Shown: positions 1-12,480, counted from the first letter of the stretch. The stretch: DNA of 64,000 bases from Dickeya chrysanthemi NCPPB 402 (GCF_000406105.1 NZ_CM001974.1:4236469-4300468); one strand, 5' to 3'. The notes: generated from the letters alone by a model not told the origin. Translations and numbers: made by a program.

Positions 1-1194
1 TTTGGCTTCGGTACCGGTCCGATGGTAGCGCTGGGATGTAAATATCTGCGTATCTGTCACCTGAACAACTGCGCCACCGGCGTGGCAACGCAGGATGACA
101 AACTGCGCCGCGATCACTACCACGGCCTGCCGGAACGTGTGGTTAACTATTTCACCTTCATCGCCCGCGAAACCCGCGAGTTGATGGCGGAGCTGGGTAT
201 CAGTCGTCTGGTCGACTTGATCGGCCGTACCGATCTGCTGGTCGAACTGGATGGCATCACCGCCAAGCAGAACAAACTGGATCTATCTCCGTTGCTGCAC
301 ACCGTTGTACCGCAACCCGGTAAAGCGCTGTACTGTACCGAAGGTAACCCGTCGTTTGACAAAGGGCTGCTGAACAAAGAGCTGATCGCCCAGGCTCAGG
401 CGCATGTCGATGCCAGACAAAGCAAAGCGCTCTACTTCGATATCCGCAATACCGATCGTTCCGTCGGCGCGACCTTGTCCGGCATGATCGCAGCGAAACA
501 TGGCGATCAAGGGCTGGCGAGCGATCCGATCAAGGTGCACTTCACCGGTACCGCAGGCCAGAGCTTCGGCGTGTGGAACGCAGGCGGCGTGGAGCTGACC
601 CTGACCGGCGATGCCAACGACTATGTGGGAAAAGGCATGGCTGGCGGCGTCATCTCCGTGCGTCCGCCGGTGGGCTCAGCCTTCCGTAGCCACGAGGCCA
701 GCATCATCGGCAACACCTGCCTGTACGGCGCAACCGGCGGTAAGTTGTTCGCCGCAGGCCGTGCCGGCGAGCGTTTCGGGGTACGAAATTCCGGTGCCAT
801 TACCGTGGTGGAAGGTATCGGCGATAACGGTTGCGAATACATGACCGGCGGTATCGTCTGCATCCTGGGTCGTACCGGCGTCAACTTCGGCGCAGGCATG
901 ACCGGCGGCTTCGCCTACGTTCTGGATGAAGACGGCGAATTCCGTAAGCGCGTCAACCCGGAACTGGTTGAAGTACTGGATGTAGAAAACCTGGCGATTC
1001 ACGAAGAACACCTGCGTGGGCTGATTACCGAGCACGTCCAGCACACGGGTTCGCAGCGTGGTGAGGAAATTCTCGCCAACTGGCCGGTCTGGGCATCGAA
1101 ATTTGCGCTGGTCAAGCCGAAATCAAGTGATGTGAAGGCGTTGTTGGGTCATCGTAGTCGTTCCGCAGCGGAGCTGCGGGTTCAGGCGCAGTAA
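1..1194 (+). CDS. gltB: Glutamate synthase (NADPH) large subunit, C-terminal part (5' end outside window)
   Basis: This is the last 397 codons of the large subunit, which makes two glutamates from glutamine and 2-oxoglutarate. The frame is open from base 1 and the usual protein is about 1480-1490 residues, so roughly the first 1090 are upstream of the window. Visible residues 13, 19 and 24 form the C-x5-C-x4-C set that binds the [3Fe-4S] cluster at the end of the FMN synthase domain. From about residue 175 the Gly-rich repeats (GTAGQSFG, GKGMAGG, GGKLFAAG, MTGGIVCILG) are the C-terminal beta-helix that packs against the small subunit. gltD follows after 9 bp, so the pair is one operon. The only oddity is the truncation by the window edge. 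Confidence 0.97.
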   Translation, partial: FGFGTGPMVALGCKYLRICHLNNCATGVATQDDKLRRDHYHGLPERVVNYFTFIARETRELMAELGISRLVDLIGRTDLLVELDGITAKQNKLDLSPLLHTVVPQPGKALYCTEGNPSFDKGLLNKELIAQAQAHVDARQSKALYFDIRNTDRSVGATLSGMIAAKHGDQGLASDPIKVHFTGTAGQSFGVWNAGGVELTLTGDANDYVGKGMAGGVISVRPPVGSAFRSHEASIIGNTCLYGATGGKLFAAGRAGERFGVRNSGAITVVEGIGDNGCEYMTGGIVCILGRTGVNFGAGMTGGFAYVLDEDGEFRKRVNPELVEVLDVENLAIHEEHLRGLITEHVQHTGSQRGEEILANWPVWASKFALVKPKSSDVKALLGHRSRSAAELRVQAQ

Positions 1195-2622
<1,428 letters not shown>

Positions 2623-2638
2623 TCCCTTCTGATACCTT

Positions 2639-2668
2639 AAAGGCGGCTGCGGCCGCCTTTGACTTTTC
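2639..2668 (+). terminator. Rho-independent terminator of gltBD
   Basis: A GC-rich inverted repeat (AAAGGCGGC / GCCGCCTTT) with a very short loop lies 17 bp after the gltD stop and runs into GACTTTTCTT. This is the expected shape for the end of the plus-strand gltBD transcript. Confidence 0.75.
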
Positions 2669-2680
2669 TTACAGGCAATA

Positions 2681-2706
2681 AAAAAGGCACTGTGACATGC
2701 CTTTTT
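2681..2706 (-). terminator. Terminator of sspAB (symmetrical, may work both ways)
   Basis: The 9-bp stem AAAAAGGCA / TGCCTTTTT with an 8-nt loop lies 11 bp beyond the sspB stop. The A-run on the plus strand supplies a U-run on the minus strand. Because the repeat is symmetrical it could also back up gltBD termination. Confidence 0.75.
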
Positions 2707-2717
2707 ATCCGTAGTAA

Positions 2718-3221
2718 TTATTTGACCACTCTCAGGGAAGGTCTGCCGCCTCTCGGTGGCTGCGGCGGTTCATCATCCGGCTGATCGTTCTGCGAGGAAG
2801 AGGAAGAAGGTTCATTGTCCACTACCGACATTAACGTCGGTTTGGATTCATCCTCGGGATGAGGCTGTTCGCCGAACTCTTCGACGATTTCGTAAGCCGG
2901 CTCCGGCTCAAACATCGTACCCGCACCGTTTTCACGAGCATATATCGCCATCACCGATGCCATCGGGACGAACACCTGACGAGGAACCCCGCCAAAACGC
3001 GCGTCGAAGCGTACGCTGTCATCAGCCAGTTCAAGATTTCCCACCGCACGGGGCGCAATATTCAGGACAATCTGCCCATCGCGGGCAAACTCCATCGGCA
3101 CCTGTACGCCGGGAACAGTAACATCCACAACCAGATGCGGCGTTAGCTGATTGTCCAGCAACCAGTCATAAAAGGCCCGCAGTAAATACGGACGGCGCGG
3201 AGAGAGCTGAGACAACGTCAT
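2718..3221 (-). CDS. sspB: ClpXP specificity-enhancing adaptor SspB
   Basis: The 167-aa adaptor binds ssrA-tagged polypeptides from stalled ribosomes, and RseA fragments, and hands them to ClpXP. The N-terminal domain (residues 1-110, starting MTLSQLSPRRPYLLRAFYDW) is the peptide-binding fold. It is followed by a low-complexity acidic/Ser linker (about 118-150) and a short C-terminal tail ending GGRPSLRVVK that docks on ClpX. Start and length agree with the family. It lies 4 bp downstream of sspA in the same operon. DegS, which starts the RseA cleavage cascade that SspB later serves, is also in this window (8731-9795). Confidence 0.96.
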   Translation of the reverse strand: MTLSQLSPRRPYLLRAFYDWLLDNQLTPHLVVDVTVPGVQVPMEFARDGQIVLNIAPRAVGNLELADDSVRFDARFGGVPRQVFVPMASVMAIYARENGAGTMFEPEPAYEIVEEFGEQPHPEDESKPTLMSVVDNEPSSSSSQNDQPDDEPPQPPRGGRPSLRVVK

Positions 3222-3225
3222 GCCA

Positions 3226-3867
3226 TTACCCTCTGGATTGCAACCGAATTTCGCGCTCAGCTTCTGTCAGAGAAGCCAGGAAGGCATCACGTTCGAATAC
3301 GCGGGTCATATAACCTTTCAGCTCTTTGGCGCCGGAACCACTCAATTCAACGCCCAGCAACGGCAGGCGCCACAGCAGCGGTGCCAGATAGCAATCCACC
3401 AGACTGAATTCTTCGCTCATAAAATAAGGCGCTTCGTTGAAAACCGGGGCGATCGCCAGCAGCTCTTCACGCAATTGCTTACGGGCGGCTTCCGCATCCT
3501 GAGCATTACCATTGACGATGGTTTTCATCAACGAATACCAGTCCTGTTCGATCCGATGCATCATCAGACGGCTGTTTCCTCGCGCCACCGGGTAAACCGG
3601 CATCAACGGCGGGTGAGGGAAACGCTCATCCAGATATTCCATGATGATACGTGATTCATACAACGTCAGCTCACGGTCAACCAATGTGGGCACGGAACCG
3701 TAAGGGTTGAGATCGATAAGATCCTGCGGCAGATTATCCATGTCCACCTGTTCAATCTCGACACTTACCCCTTTCTCGGCCAGTACAATGCGGACCTGAT
3801 GGCTAAAAATGTCGGACGGACCAGAAAACAGCGTCATCACCGAACGTTTGTTGGCAGCGACAGCCAT
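3226..3867 (-). CDS. sspA: Stringent starvation protein A, RNA polymerase-associated
   Basis: SspA (213 aa) is a glutathione-S-transferase-fold protein without GST activity. It binds the sigma70 holoenzyme and affects stationary-phase and acid-stress transcription. The sequence opens MAVAANKRSVMTLFSGPSD, typical of the family, with the thioredoxin-like domain to about residue 90 and the helical domain after it. A longer frame begins at a TTG four codons upstream. The ATG at 3867 is preferred because a GGAGG Shine-Dalgarno sits just before it and the length then matches E. coli. sspB follows at 4 bp. Confidence 0.95.
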   Translation of the reverse strand: MAVAANKRSVMTLFSGPSDIFSHQVRIVLAEKGVSVEIEQVDMDNLPQDLIDLNPYGSVPTLVDRELTLYESRIIMEYLDERFPHPPLMPVYPVARGNSRLMMHRIEQDWYSLMKTIVNGNAQDAEAARKQLREELLAIAPVFNEAPYFMSEEFSLVDCYLAPLLWRLPLLGVELSGSGAKELKGYMTRVFERDAFLASLTEAEREIRLQSRG

Positions 3868-4191
3868 GAAAACCTCCAAGTTATCGAAAAAATACGGCGA
3901 ACAACCGATCGAATATGATCCTGCTGGCCTTGCCGCGTTTGGGCTTCCCCGTAGGGGGAGAAAGCGGACGACATCCGTCGTTCTGTTAAAATCACTTGCT
4001 GGCGAACAGGCACAAAACCGGCCAATAGTGTATCAGATTCTGTTTGTTTTGTGGGGGGATAAGCGTGTTTTCATGACTAACCTACAGTAATCAAAGCAGA
4101 TTTTTCCATCAATGGAGTGAGGACGAAAAAAAACCCGGTGACGTGCACCGGGCTTTTCTGCGTTGATTTCGCGGCAGGAAGCAGCCAGAAA
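3868..4191. other. Intergenic region between sspA and rpsI
   Basis: This 324-bp gap holds the rpsI terminator (4126-4156) and the leader and promoter zone of sspAB on the minus strand. A plausible minus-strand -10 (TACACT) lies near 4036-4041 with no convincing -35. No gene is visible here; the short frames lack a ribosome site or family resemblance. Confidence 0.5.
4126..4156 (-). terminator. Terminator of rplM-rpsI
   Basis: A 7-bp GC stem CCCGGTG / CACCGGG with a 5-nt loop lies between 4134 and 4152. It is followed on the minus strand by eight U residues (A-run 4126-4133) and sits 35-60 bp past the rpsI stop. This is a canonical intrinsic terminator. Confidence 0.85.
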
Positions 4192-5049
<858 letters not shown>

Positions 5050-5197
5050 TTACACGTTGGTGAACACCCAAACGCTTCAATAAATAGTGTTGAGGTTCAC
5101 ACGGCTATCTAGTCCAGCAAACCTACCCCTTCGAATAGCTATTGCCAGCACGATTAAAGTTTCGGGAAAAAACTTTGTTGTAACGTGGGGTCGCAAG

Positions 5198-5226
5198 ATT
5201 ATAGAGAAGTCGATATCAAAGGTCGA
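5198..5226 (-). promoter_or_regulatory. Promoter of rplM-rpsI
   Basis: On the minus strand a perfect -10 TATAAT (5198-5203) follows a 17-bp spacer and a -35-like TCGACC (5221-5226, 4 of 6 to consensus). The start-proximal sequence CTTGCGACCCC is a GC-rich discriminator typical of stringently controlled ribosomal-protein promoters. It lies about 170 bp upstream of rplM. Confidence 0.7.
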
Positions 5227-5292
5227 CTTTTTTCTCTAACAATTTCCTGATGTGCAAACATTACGTTATCGCTGGAGACAATGCGGTATCGA

Positions 5293-6423
5293 CTATGGCA
5301 AATGCGGCTGGCGTAGGTACTCTTCGCTTTGCATCTCCTGTAAACGCGACAGGCACCGTTGATACTCGAACTTCAGGCGCTCCCCTTGATAAATATCAAA
5401 CATCGGCGCCTGCGCAGAGATAATCAACTTCACCCGGCGCTCATAGAATTCATCCACCAGCGCCAGAAAACGACGCGCCGCGTTCTCATCTTTTACCTCC
5501 ATCACCGGCACATGATGCAACAATACGGTGTGATATAACCGCGATAACGCGATGTAATCATTCTGGCTGCGGGCTTCAAAGCACAGTGTGGAAAAATCCA
5601 CCGCCAGTACTCCGTCGCCAGCGCTCAGCGTCGCCAGCGGACGATGATTAACCTCCAGCACCGGGCCTGGCTGGCTACCATCTCGCCCAGATAGACGACG
5701 AAACATCGCCTGCATTTCAGCCTCTGTCTCGTCATTGATAGGCGTAAGGTACAGATGAGCCTGGGTCAGGGTACGTAACCGGTAATCAATGCCGGCATCC
5801 ACGTTCAGCACATCGCAGTAACGTTTGATCAAATCAATGGCAGGCAGGAAACGCGCGCGCTGCAACCCGTTTCGATACAGCTCGTCCGGTGGAATATTCG
5901 ACGTCGCCACCAGCGAGATCCCCCGCGAGAACAACGCCCGCAGTAACTCCGCCAATAACATCGCGTCGGTAATATCCGAGACGAAAAACTCGTCGAAACA
6001 CAGAATATCGGTCTGCGCTTTAAAGCCGTCCGCCACCTTTTCCAACGGGTTTTCCTGACCTTGCAACTGGTTCAGCTCTTCATGCACCCGCAGCATAAAA
6101 CGGTGGAAATGCAGCCGAAGTTTCCGCTCCGAAGGCAGGCTATGGAAAAACAGGTCCATCAGCCAGGTTTTACCCCGCCCCACACCACCCCACATGTACA
6201 GCCCTTGCACCGGCGTCGGCGATGTTTCCTTTTGCCCGAGCCAACTGCGCCATTTCGACATTAGTCCCGGTGCACGGCTCTCCGATGGTCCCCACACCTG
6301 CTCCGCCAGTGTTTGATGAATGGCGTTCAAACGGACAACCGTCTGATGCTGCACTTCATCCGGCTGATAGGTTTGAGCTGCCAAAGCCTGCTGGTAAAGT
6401 GCCAAAGGGGTTGTTCTCTGCAT
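5293..6423 (-). CDS. zapE: Cell division protein ZapE (AFG1-like ATPase)
   Basis: ZapE (376 aa) is an AFG1/LACE1-family ATPase that associates with the Z ring in an ATP-dependent way and is needed for division under some stresses. The Walker A motif GGVGRGKTWLMD lies near residues 78-89 and Walker B ILCFDEFFV near 139-147. A sensor-like VATSNIPPDELY follows at about 171-182. Length and start (MQRTTPLALYQQALAAQ) match the E. coli protein. It is divergent from zapG, another gene tied to division and envelope growth; that pairing is conserved in enterobacteria. Confidence 0.95.
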   Translation of the reverse strand: MQRTTPLALYQQALAAQTYQPDEVQHQTVVRLNAIHQTLAEQVWGPSESRAPGLMSKWRSWLGQKETSPTPVQGLYMWGGVGRGKTWLMDLFFHSLPSERKLRLHFHRFMLRVHEELNQLQGQENPLEKVADGFKAQTDILCFDEFFVSDITDAMLLAELLRALFSRGISLVATSNIPPDELYRNGLQRARFLPAIDLIKRYCDVLNVDAGIDYRLRTLTQAHLYLTPINDETEAEMQAMFRRLSGRDGSQPGPVLEVNHRPLATLSAGDGVLAVDFSTLCFEARSQNDYIALSRLYHTVLLHHVPVMEVKDENAARRFLALVDEFYERRVKLIISAQAPMFDIYQGERLKFEYQRCLSRLQEMQSEEYLRQPHLP

Positions 6424-6635
6424 AGCACAAAATCCCTGAGAAAAATTTCGTTGTATTTTATCGTGCGTTAACGCCGGTTCAGCCCGTGATCGTGGGCGTT
6501 ACCGCTTCGCAGCGCCCACGTACCCGATCAGACCAGATATACAAGGGCTCCACTCCAGCGAGGTTAGCGGTTATAGTGACTATTATTAAGTGAAAAAACC
6601 CTACGGGACAACGAAGTCAAAATAGGAGTCGTTTT

Positions 6636-7040
6636 ATGACCTGGGAGTCTGCGCTGATTGGATTTGTTATCGGTGTCATCATTGGCGCTGTCGCGATGCG
6701 GTTCGGCAACCGTAAACTGCGCCAGCAGCAGGTACTGCAAAACGAACTGGAGAAAAATAAAACCGAACTGGAAGAATACCGTCAGGAATTAGTCAGCCAT
6801 TTTGCTCATAGTGCGGAATTGCTCGACAATATGGCGCGCGATTACCGTCAGCTTTACCAACATATGGCGAAAAGCTCCAATAGCCTGCTGCCGGATGTAC
6901 CCATACAGGATAATCCTTTCCGCTACCGCCTGACCGAAGCTGAATCAGACAATGATCAGTCGCCGGTGGATATGCCGCCTCGCGATTACTCCGGCAGCGC
7001 GTCCGGCCTGCTGCGCGGCACACGCCCGACGGGCAAATAA
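6636..7040 (+). CDS. zapG: Z-ring-associated inner-membrane protein ZapG (YhcB)
   Basis: ZapG (134 aa) has one N-terminal membrane helix (residues 4-22, ALIGFVIGVIIGAVAMRF). A cytoplasmic coiled coil follows (about 25-75, rich in Q/E/L: LRQQQVLQNELEKNKTELEEYRQEL), then a disordered tail. The family (DUF1043) links envelope biogenesis to division. The ATG is preceded by AGGAG. It stands alone between zapE (divergent) and degQ, with a hairpin after its stop. Confidence 0.94.
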   Translation: MTWESALIGFVIGVIIGAVAMRFGNRKLRQQQVLQNELEKNKTELEEYRQELVSHFAHSAELLDNMARDYRQLYQHMAKSSNSLLPDVPIQDNPFRYRLTEAESDNDQSPVDMPPRDYSGSASGLLRGTRPTGK

Positions 7041-7074
7041 CCGGCTATCTTTGCTGATCTTGCCGATATCACTC

Positions 7075-7107
7075 ACCCTGACGGCATACCGTTTGTCGTC
7101 AGGGTTT
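7075..7107 (+). terminator. Probable terminator of zapG
   Basis: A 9-bp perfect stem ACCCTGACG / CGTCAGGGT with a 13-nt loop is followed by TTTA, 35 bp after the zapG stop. The U-run is short, so efficiency is uncertain. Confidence 0.55.
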
Positions 7108-7273
7108 ATCCTTATCGGCCACACCGACCTCCTCTGATCGCTGAGTCGTTACATTCTGCTGACGAAATATCAGCGAACTTTACACACTGCTCCGGGTCTG
7201 AGTATTCACCGCAAGTTTGAGTTTATATATCATCGTTTTATTCATAGGCAGGTCGTGAGAGAGTTAACAATCA

Positions 7274-8644
7274 ATGAAAAAAACATCGTTGTTATATAGC
7301 GCACTGGCACTCGGTATTGGACTGTCGTTATCTTCACTGCCTTCAGCCAACGCCGCGTTGCCTGCCGTCGTAGAAGGTCAGGCACTACCCAGCCTGGCGC
7401 CGATGCTGGAAAAAGTACTGCCCGCCGTCGTGAGCGTGCATGTGGAAGGTACACAGGTGCAGCGCCAGCGCATCCCGGAAGAGTTTAAATTCTTCTTCGG
7501 CCCTAACACCCCATCCGAAAAACAGAATGCTCGCCCGTTTGAAGGACTGGGTTCCGGCGTCATCATCAATGCCGAAAAAGGCTATGTGTTGACCAATAAC
7601 CACGTCGTCAACAACGCAGATAAAATCCAGGTGCAGTTGAATGACGGTCGTGAATATGATGCCAAGCTGATCGGCCGCGATGAGCAGACCGATATCGCCC
7701 TGTTGCAGTTAAGCGACGCCAGGAACCTCACCGAAATCAAACTGGCTGATTCCGATCAGCTGCGCGTCGGTGACTTCGCGGTTGCCGTCGGCAACCCATT
7801 CGGACTCGGCCAAACGGCAACGTCCGGCATCATTTCTGCGTTGGGTCGTAGCGGGTTGAATCTGGAAGGATTGGAAAACTTCATCCAGACCGATGCTTCC
7901 ATCAACCGCGGTAACTCCGGCGGAGCGTTGGTTAACCTGCGGGGCGAATTGATCGGCATTAATACCGCAATTCTGGCGCCAAGCGGCGGCAACGTGGGCA
8001 TCGGCTTCGCCATTCCAAGCAACATGGCGCAGAATTTGGCGCAACAGTTAGTGGAATTCGGTGAAGTGAAACGCGGCCTGCTGGGTATCAAAGGCAGCGA
8101 GATGACCTCTGAAATCGCAAAAGCCTTCAAGGTTGAGGCCCAGCGAGGCGCTTTCGTCAGCGAGGTGATTCCGAAATCAGCGGCTGCCAAAGCAGGCATT
8201 AAAGCTGGCGATGTGTTGGTTTCTCTGGATGGCAAGCCCATTAATAGCTTTGCCGAGTTACGCGCCAAAGTCGGCACCACCGCACCGGGTAAAACCGTGC
8301 GCATCGGCCTGCTACGTGACGGGAAACAACAAGAAGTTGCGGTGGTACTGGACAATAGCGCCAACGTCACGACAAACGCAGACACCTTGTCCCCAGCTTT
8401 GCAGGGCGCCACCCTTAACAACGGTCAGTTGAAAGACGGCAGTAAAGGCGTGGTGATCGACAATGTGGGCAAAGATAGCGCAGCTGCTAAAGTCGGCCTG
8501 CAAAAAGGCGACATTATCGTCGGCGTGAACCGTGAACGCGTAGAAAACATCACTCAGTTGCGCAAAATTCTGGAAGCCAAACCCTCGGTATTGGCCCTGA
8601 ACATTGTTCGCGGCGATGAGAGTATCTATCTTCTGCTGCGTTAA
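7274..8644 (+). CDS. degQ: Periplasmic serine endoprotease DegQ
   Basis: DegQ (456 aa) is a periplasmic HtrA protease/chaperone that degrades misfolded envelope proteins. The signal peptide is residues 1-27 (cleavage after SANA). The catalytic triad is visible as H110 (LTNNHVV), D140 (EQTDIALL) and S215 (NRGNSGGAL). Two PDZ domains follow (about 255-350 and 365-455). The missing long Q-linker and the adjacency to degS favour DegQ over DegP, whose locus is elsewhere in enterobacteria. A GC hairpin separates it from degS. Confidence 0.95.
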   Translation: MKKTSLLYSALALGIGLSLSSLPSANAALPAVVEGQALPSLAPMLEKVLPAVVSVHVEGTQVQRQRIPEEFKFFFGPNTPSEKQNARPFEGLGSGVIINAEKGYVLTNNHVVNNADKIQVQLNDGREYDAKLIGRDEQTDIALLQLSDARNLTEIKLADSDQLRVGDFAVAVGNPFGLGQTATSGIISALGRSGLNLEGLENFIQTDASINRGNSGGALVNLRGELIGINTAILAPSGGNVGIGFAIPSNMAQNLAQQLVEFGEVKRGLLGIKGSEMTSEIAKAFKVEAQRGAFVSEVIPKSAAAKAGIKAGDVLVSLDGKPINSFAELRAKVGTTAPGKTVRIGLLRDGKQQEVAVVLDNSANVTTNADTLSPALQGATLNNGQLKDGSKGVVIDNVGKDSAAAKVGLQKGDIIVGVNRERVENITQLRKILEAKPSVLALNIVRGDESIYLLLR

Positions 8645-8656
8645 GCTATGAAAAAG

Positions 8657-8681
8657 TGGACGCCGCGCGATGCGGCGTCCA
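8657..8681 (+). terminator. Hairpin between degQ and degS
   Basis: A 10-bp stem TGGACGCCGC / GCGGCGTCCA with a 5-nt loop lies 12 bp after the degQ stop and is followed by TTCTTCTCT. It probably ends or attenuates the degQ transcript, so degS likely has its own promoter or receives read-through only. Confidence 0.6.
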
Positions 8682-8730
8682 TTCTTCTCTGATATTCTGC
8701 GATTCAACCTTCTTTCACACCCAAACGCTC

Positions 8731-9795
8731 ATGCTAACCAAACTGTTACGTTCGGCGCTATTCGGTGTCATCGTGGCTGGCATCCTGTTACTAACCATCC
8801 CGACACTGCGCTCCAGCCAGGGCTGGTTCAAACCCAGCAGCGACAGTAGCCAGGAAAATCCGGTCAGTTACTATCAGGGAGTCCGCCGTGCTGCACCCGC
8901 CGTGGTGAACGTATACAATCAGGCCAACGATCCGAGAACCCAAAGCGAAATGAACGTCCGCACGCTGGGTTCTGGCGTGATCATGAACAATAAAGGGTAC
9001 ATCCTGACCAACAAGCATGTGATCAGTAATGCTGAGCGAATTGTGGTTACACTGCAGGATGGCCGTATGTTCGAAGCTCTGCTGGTAGGCTCAGACAGCC
9101 TGACGGATTTGGCGGTACTGAAAATTGAAGGTGCCAATCTGCCGGAAATTCCCATCAATCCCAAACGGGTATTTCATGTCGGCGACGTCGTGATGGCTAT
9201 CGGTAACCCCTACAACCTCGGCCAGACGGTGACGCAAGGGATTATCAGCGCGACCGGTCGGGTCGGGCTAACGCCATCCGGTCGACAGAATTTTCTGCAA
9301 ACCGATGCGTCCATTAATCGCGGTAACTCCGGCGGAGCGCTGATTAACACACAGGGCGAACTGGTCGGCATCAATACATTGTCATTTGACAAAAGCGATG
9401 ATGGCGGCACACCGGAAGGCCTCGGTTTTGCCATACCCACTGCACTGGCAACCAAGATCATGAATAAGTTGATCCGTGATGGTCGGGTAATTCGCGGTTA
9501 TATCGGCATCCGTGGCGCCCAGCGTGAACAGTTGGGCAATCAGGTGATTGGTCTGGAACGGTTGCAGGGTATCGTCGTCAGTAAGGTAGACGACGGTGGT
9601 CCGGCAGATAAAGCCGGGATGAAGGAAGGCGACTTACTGTTGGAAGTGAATAACAAACCAGCCCGCTCGGTGTTGGAAACCATGGATCAGGTGGCGGAAA
9701 TTCGCCCTGGTTCGGTCATTCCAGTGGTTATTTTACGGGATAATCAGGAAATAAAACTGAATATGACCATTCAGGAATACCCCACCACCGACTGA
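8731..9795 (+). CDS. degS: Inner-membrane serine protease DegS, sigma-E pathway sensor
   Basis: DegS (354 aa) senses unassembled outer-membrane porin C-termini through its PDZ domain and cuts RseA, releasing sigma-E. One N-terminal membrane anchor (residues 4-26) leads to the trypsin-like domain with H96 (LTNKHVI), D126 (LTDLAVL) and S200 (NRGNSGGAL). A single PDZ domain follows (about 255-350). The frame extends upstream to a GTG at 8656, but that part overlaps the hairpin. The ATG at 8731 gives the family N-terminus MLTKLLRSALFG and the standard length. Confidence 0.95.
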   Translation: MLTKLLRSALFGVIVAGILLLTIPTLRSSQGWFKPSSDSSQENPVSYYQGVRRAAPAVVNVYNQANDPRTQSEMNVRTLGSGVIMNNKGYILTNKHVISNAERIVVTLQDGRMFEALLVGSDSLTDLAVLKIEGANLPEIPINPKRVFHVGDVVMAIGNPYNLGQTVTQGIISATGRVGLTPSGRQNFLQTDASINRGNSGGALINTQGELVGINTLSFDKSDDGGTPEGLGFAIPTALATKIMNKLIRDGRVIRGYIGIRGAQREQLGNQVIGLERLQGIVVSKVDDGGPADKAGMKEGDLLLEVNNKPARSVLETMDQVAEIRPGSVIPVVILRDNQEIKLNMTIQEYPTTD

Positions 9796-9809
9796 GTTAA
9801 TCCTGTGAC

Positions 9810-9839
9810 GCCGGGTGATGCAGCAACAGAGCACCCGGC
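9810..9839. terminator. Bidirectional hairpin between degS and murA
   Basis: An 8-bp GC stem GCCGGGTG / CACCCGGC with a 14-nt loop lies between the convergent degS and murA stops. It lacks a strong U-run on either side, so it is only a candidate terminator. Confidence 0.45.
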
Positions 9840-9847
9840 CATAATGG

Positions 9848-11122
<1,275 letters not shown>

Positions 11123-11163
11123 TCAATGTTCAGAATCAATAGCACGGCCGAATGGCCGCTGAA

Positions 11164-11418
11164 TTACAGACCGCTCAGTTTACGGTCGCGCTGCCACTCT
11201 TCAGGGGTGTAAGCCTTGATTGACAACGCATGAATGCGATTATCCGCGATATATTCCATCAACGGCGCATAGACCGCCTGCTGCTGTTTTACGCGGCTCA
11301 TACCCTTGAACAACTCACCTACCACAATGACCTGGAAGTGACTGCCGTCACCGGAAACATGCGCTTCCGCAAGCGCCAGCGCTTTCATCAGCACGTCTTT
11401 AATTTCGTCGTTTTCCAT
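11164..11418 (-). CDS. ibaG: BolA-family acid-stress protein IbaG
   Basis: IbaG (84 aa; YrbA) is a BolA-type small protein. Members pair with monothiol glutaredoxin to hold or traffic a [2Fe-2S] cluster, and in E. coli it is linked to acid tolerance. The signature [17 protein letters not shown] (about 21-37) contains the conserved His and the end [14 protein letters not shown] is typical. It lies between the mla operon and murA. A strong terminator after mlaB (11491-11527) suggests ibaG-murA is transcribed from its own promoter in the 134-bp gap. Confidence 0.94.
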   Translation of the reverse strand: MENDEIKDVLMKALALAEAHVSGDGSHFQVIVVGELFKGMSRVKQQQAVYAPLMEYIADNRIHALSIKAYTPEEWQRDRKLSGL

Positions 11419-11490
11419 TGCTCTCGATTCTACGTCAGGGGGGATGATAAACAGGGTGGTATCTTAGATGAATCCGTCGCCATCTTAAAC

Positions 11491-11527
11491 AAAAGAAATC
11501 CCCCTTGCGCACATGCGGAAAGGGGGA
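11491..11527 (-). terminator. Terminator of the mlaFEDCB operon
   Basis: On the minus strand a stem of TCCCCCTT paired with AAGGGGGA (11499-11506 with 11520-11527), containing a small inner GCG stem, is followed by a U-rich run (plus-strand AAAAGAAA, 11491-11498). It lies 26 bp after the mlaB stop. Confidence 0.75.
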
Positions 11528-11552
11528 GCCTTAATCATCAAAAACGCAACAA

Positions 11553-11855
11553 TCAATCGGTTGAACGGACAGGGATGATTTCATTCAGGTTATACAACTG
11601 AATCAGCGTCCGCAGTCGATCGCTGGCGCCGGCAATCTCTAGCGACGATCCATTCTGTTCCTGCTGGTGATAAAAATGCACCAAAAGGGCAAGACCGGAG
11701 GAATCCACACGTTCAACCTGCCCGACATCCAGCACACGGCTACCTGGCAACAACGTATTACGCTGTTGCCAGAGCGGCAGTAAACTGTCCCGATCCAGAC
11801 AGCCCTCCAAAAACAGTATGCCGTCAGCCTGCCGCCACTTCAGCGCGTCAGCCAT
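11553..11855 (-). CDS. mlaB: STAS-domain subunit MlaB of the lipid-asymmetry transporter
   Basis: MlaB (100 aa) is the cytoplasmic STAS-domain protein that binds the ATPase MlaF and stabilises the MlaFEDB complex. The STAS core [20 protein letters not shown] lies at about 42-61. The position equivalent to the functionally important E. coli T52 is Ser here (VDSSGL instead of VDTAGL), a conservative change. Its start overlaps the end of mlaC by 8 bp, so translation is probably coupled. It is the last gene of the operon. Confidence 0.94.
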   Translation of the reverse strand: MADALKWRQADGILFLEGCLDRDSLLPLWQQRNTLLPGSRVLDVGQVERVDSSGLALLVHFYHQQEQNGSSLEIAGASDRLRTLIQLYNLNEIIPVRSTD

Positions 11856-12480
11856 TTTTCTGACCCAGCGTAATCGGCTGCTGAGCCGACGCTTGCAGTT
11901 GCTTAGTCAAACCGTCCACCCCATTCTGGCGCAGCGTAGACGCCCATTCGTTCTGTTTGGTGGTAATCATGCTCACCCCTTCGGCAATCATGTCGTAAGC
12001 CTGCCAGTAACCAGTCTTGGTATTTTTACGCCACTGAAAATCCAGACGAATCGGCGGGCGGCCGCCGTTATCAATAATGGTGACGCGGATGGAAACAATC
12101 TCGGCGTTACCCAGCGGTTGCTCCGGTACTATTTCGTAAGTCTGACCATGATAAGACGCCAAAGCCTGGCCGTACGCCTGCTCAAGATAGGTTTCAAACG
12201 CCTTGAAATACGCCTCACGCTGCTCAGGCGTCGCACTCTTGTAGTACTGCCCGAGCACCAACGCGCCAGCATATTTTGTCTGCACAAAAGGCAGCAGTTC
12301 TTCACGCACAACGGTACGCAGGTAGTTAGGATCCTGCTTAATATGCGACTGTTCATTTTTGAGACGATCAAAGGTCTTCTGCGCCGCATCACGCATCAGG
12401 CTATAAGGATTGGTTTGATCCGCCGCGTTAACAAACGGGGCAACGACCAACAAAACCGCCATCAATAAACGTTTTAACAT
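11848..12480 (-). CDS. mlaC: Periplasmic phospholipid shuttle MlaC
   Basis: MlaC (210 aa) ferries phospholipids between the outer-membrane MlaA-porin complex and MlaD at the inner membrane. A signal peptide (about 1-19, [19 protein letters not shown]) is followed by the Tol-Tol-Ttg2 fold ([19 protein letters not shown] onward). The start at 12480 has a GAGAGGA ribosome site. An in-frame codon five residues upstream (12495) is not needed and would spoil the signal peptide. It sits 11 bp after mlaD. Confidence 0.95.
   Translation of the reverse strand: MLKRLLMAVLLVVAPFVNAADQTNPYSLMRDAAQKTFDRLKNEQSHIKQDPNYLRTVVREELLPFVQTKYAGALVLGQYYKSATPEQREAYFKAFETYLEQAYGQALASYHGQTYEIVPEQPLGNAEIVSIRVTIIDNGGRPPIRLDFQWRKNTKTGYWQAYDMIAEGVSMITTKQNEWASTLRQNGVDGLTKQLQASAQQPITLGQKNG

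Noticed and set aside
7385..7603. Long antisense frames inside degQ and many other genes as overlapping genes
   Set aside because: They are shadows of strongly conserved coding sequence in GC-rich DNA and show no ribosome site or family resemblance.
8656..8730. Upstream GTG start for degS
   Set aside because: The added residues overlap the post-degQ hairpin and would hide the membrane anchor behind a polar extension not seen in DegS.
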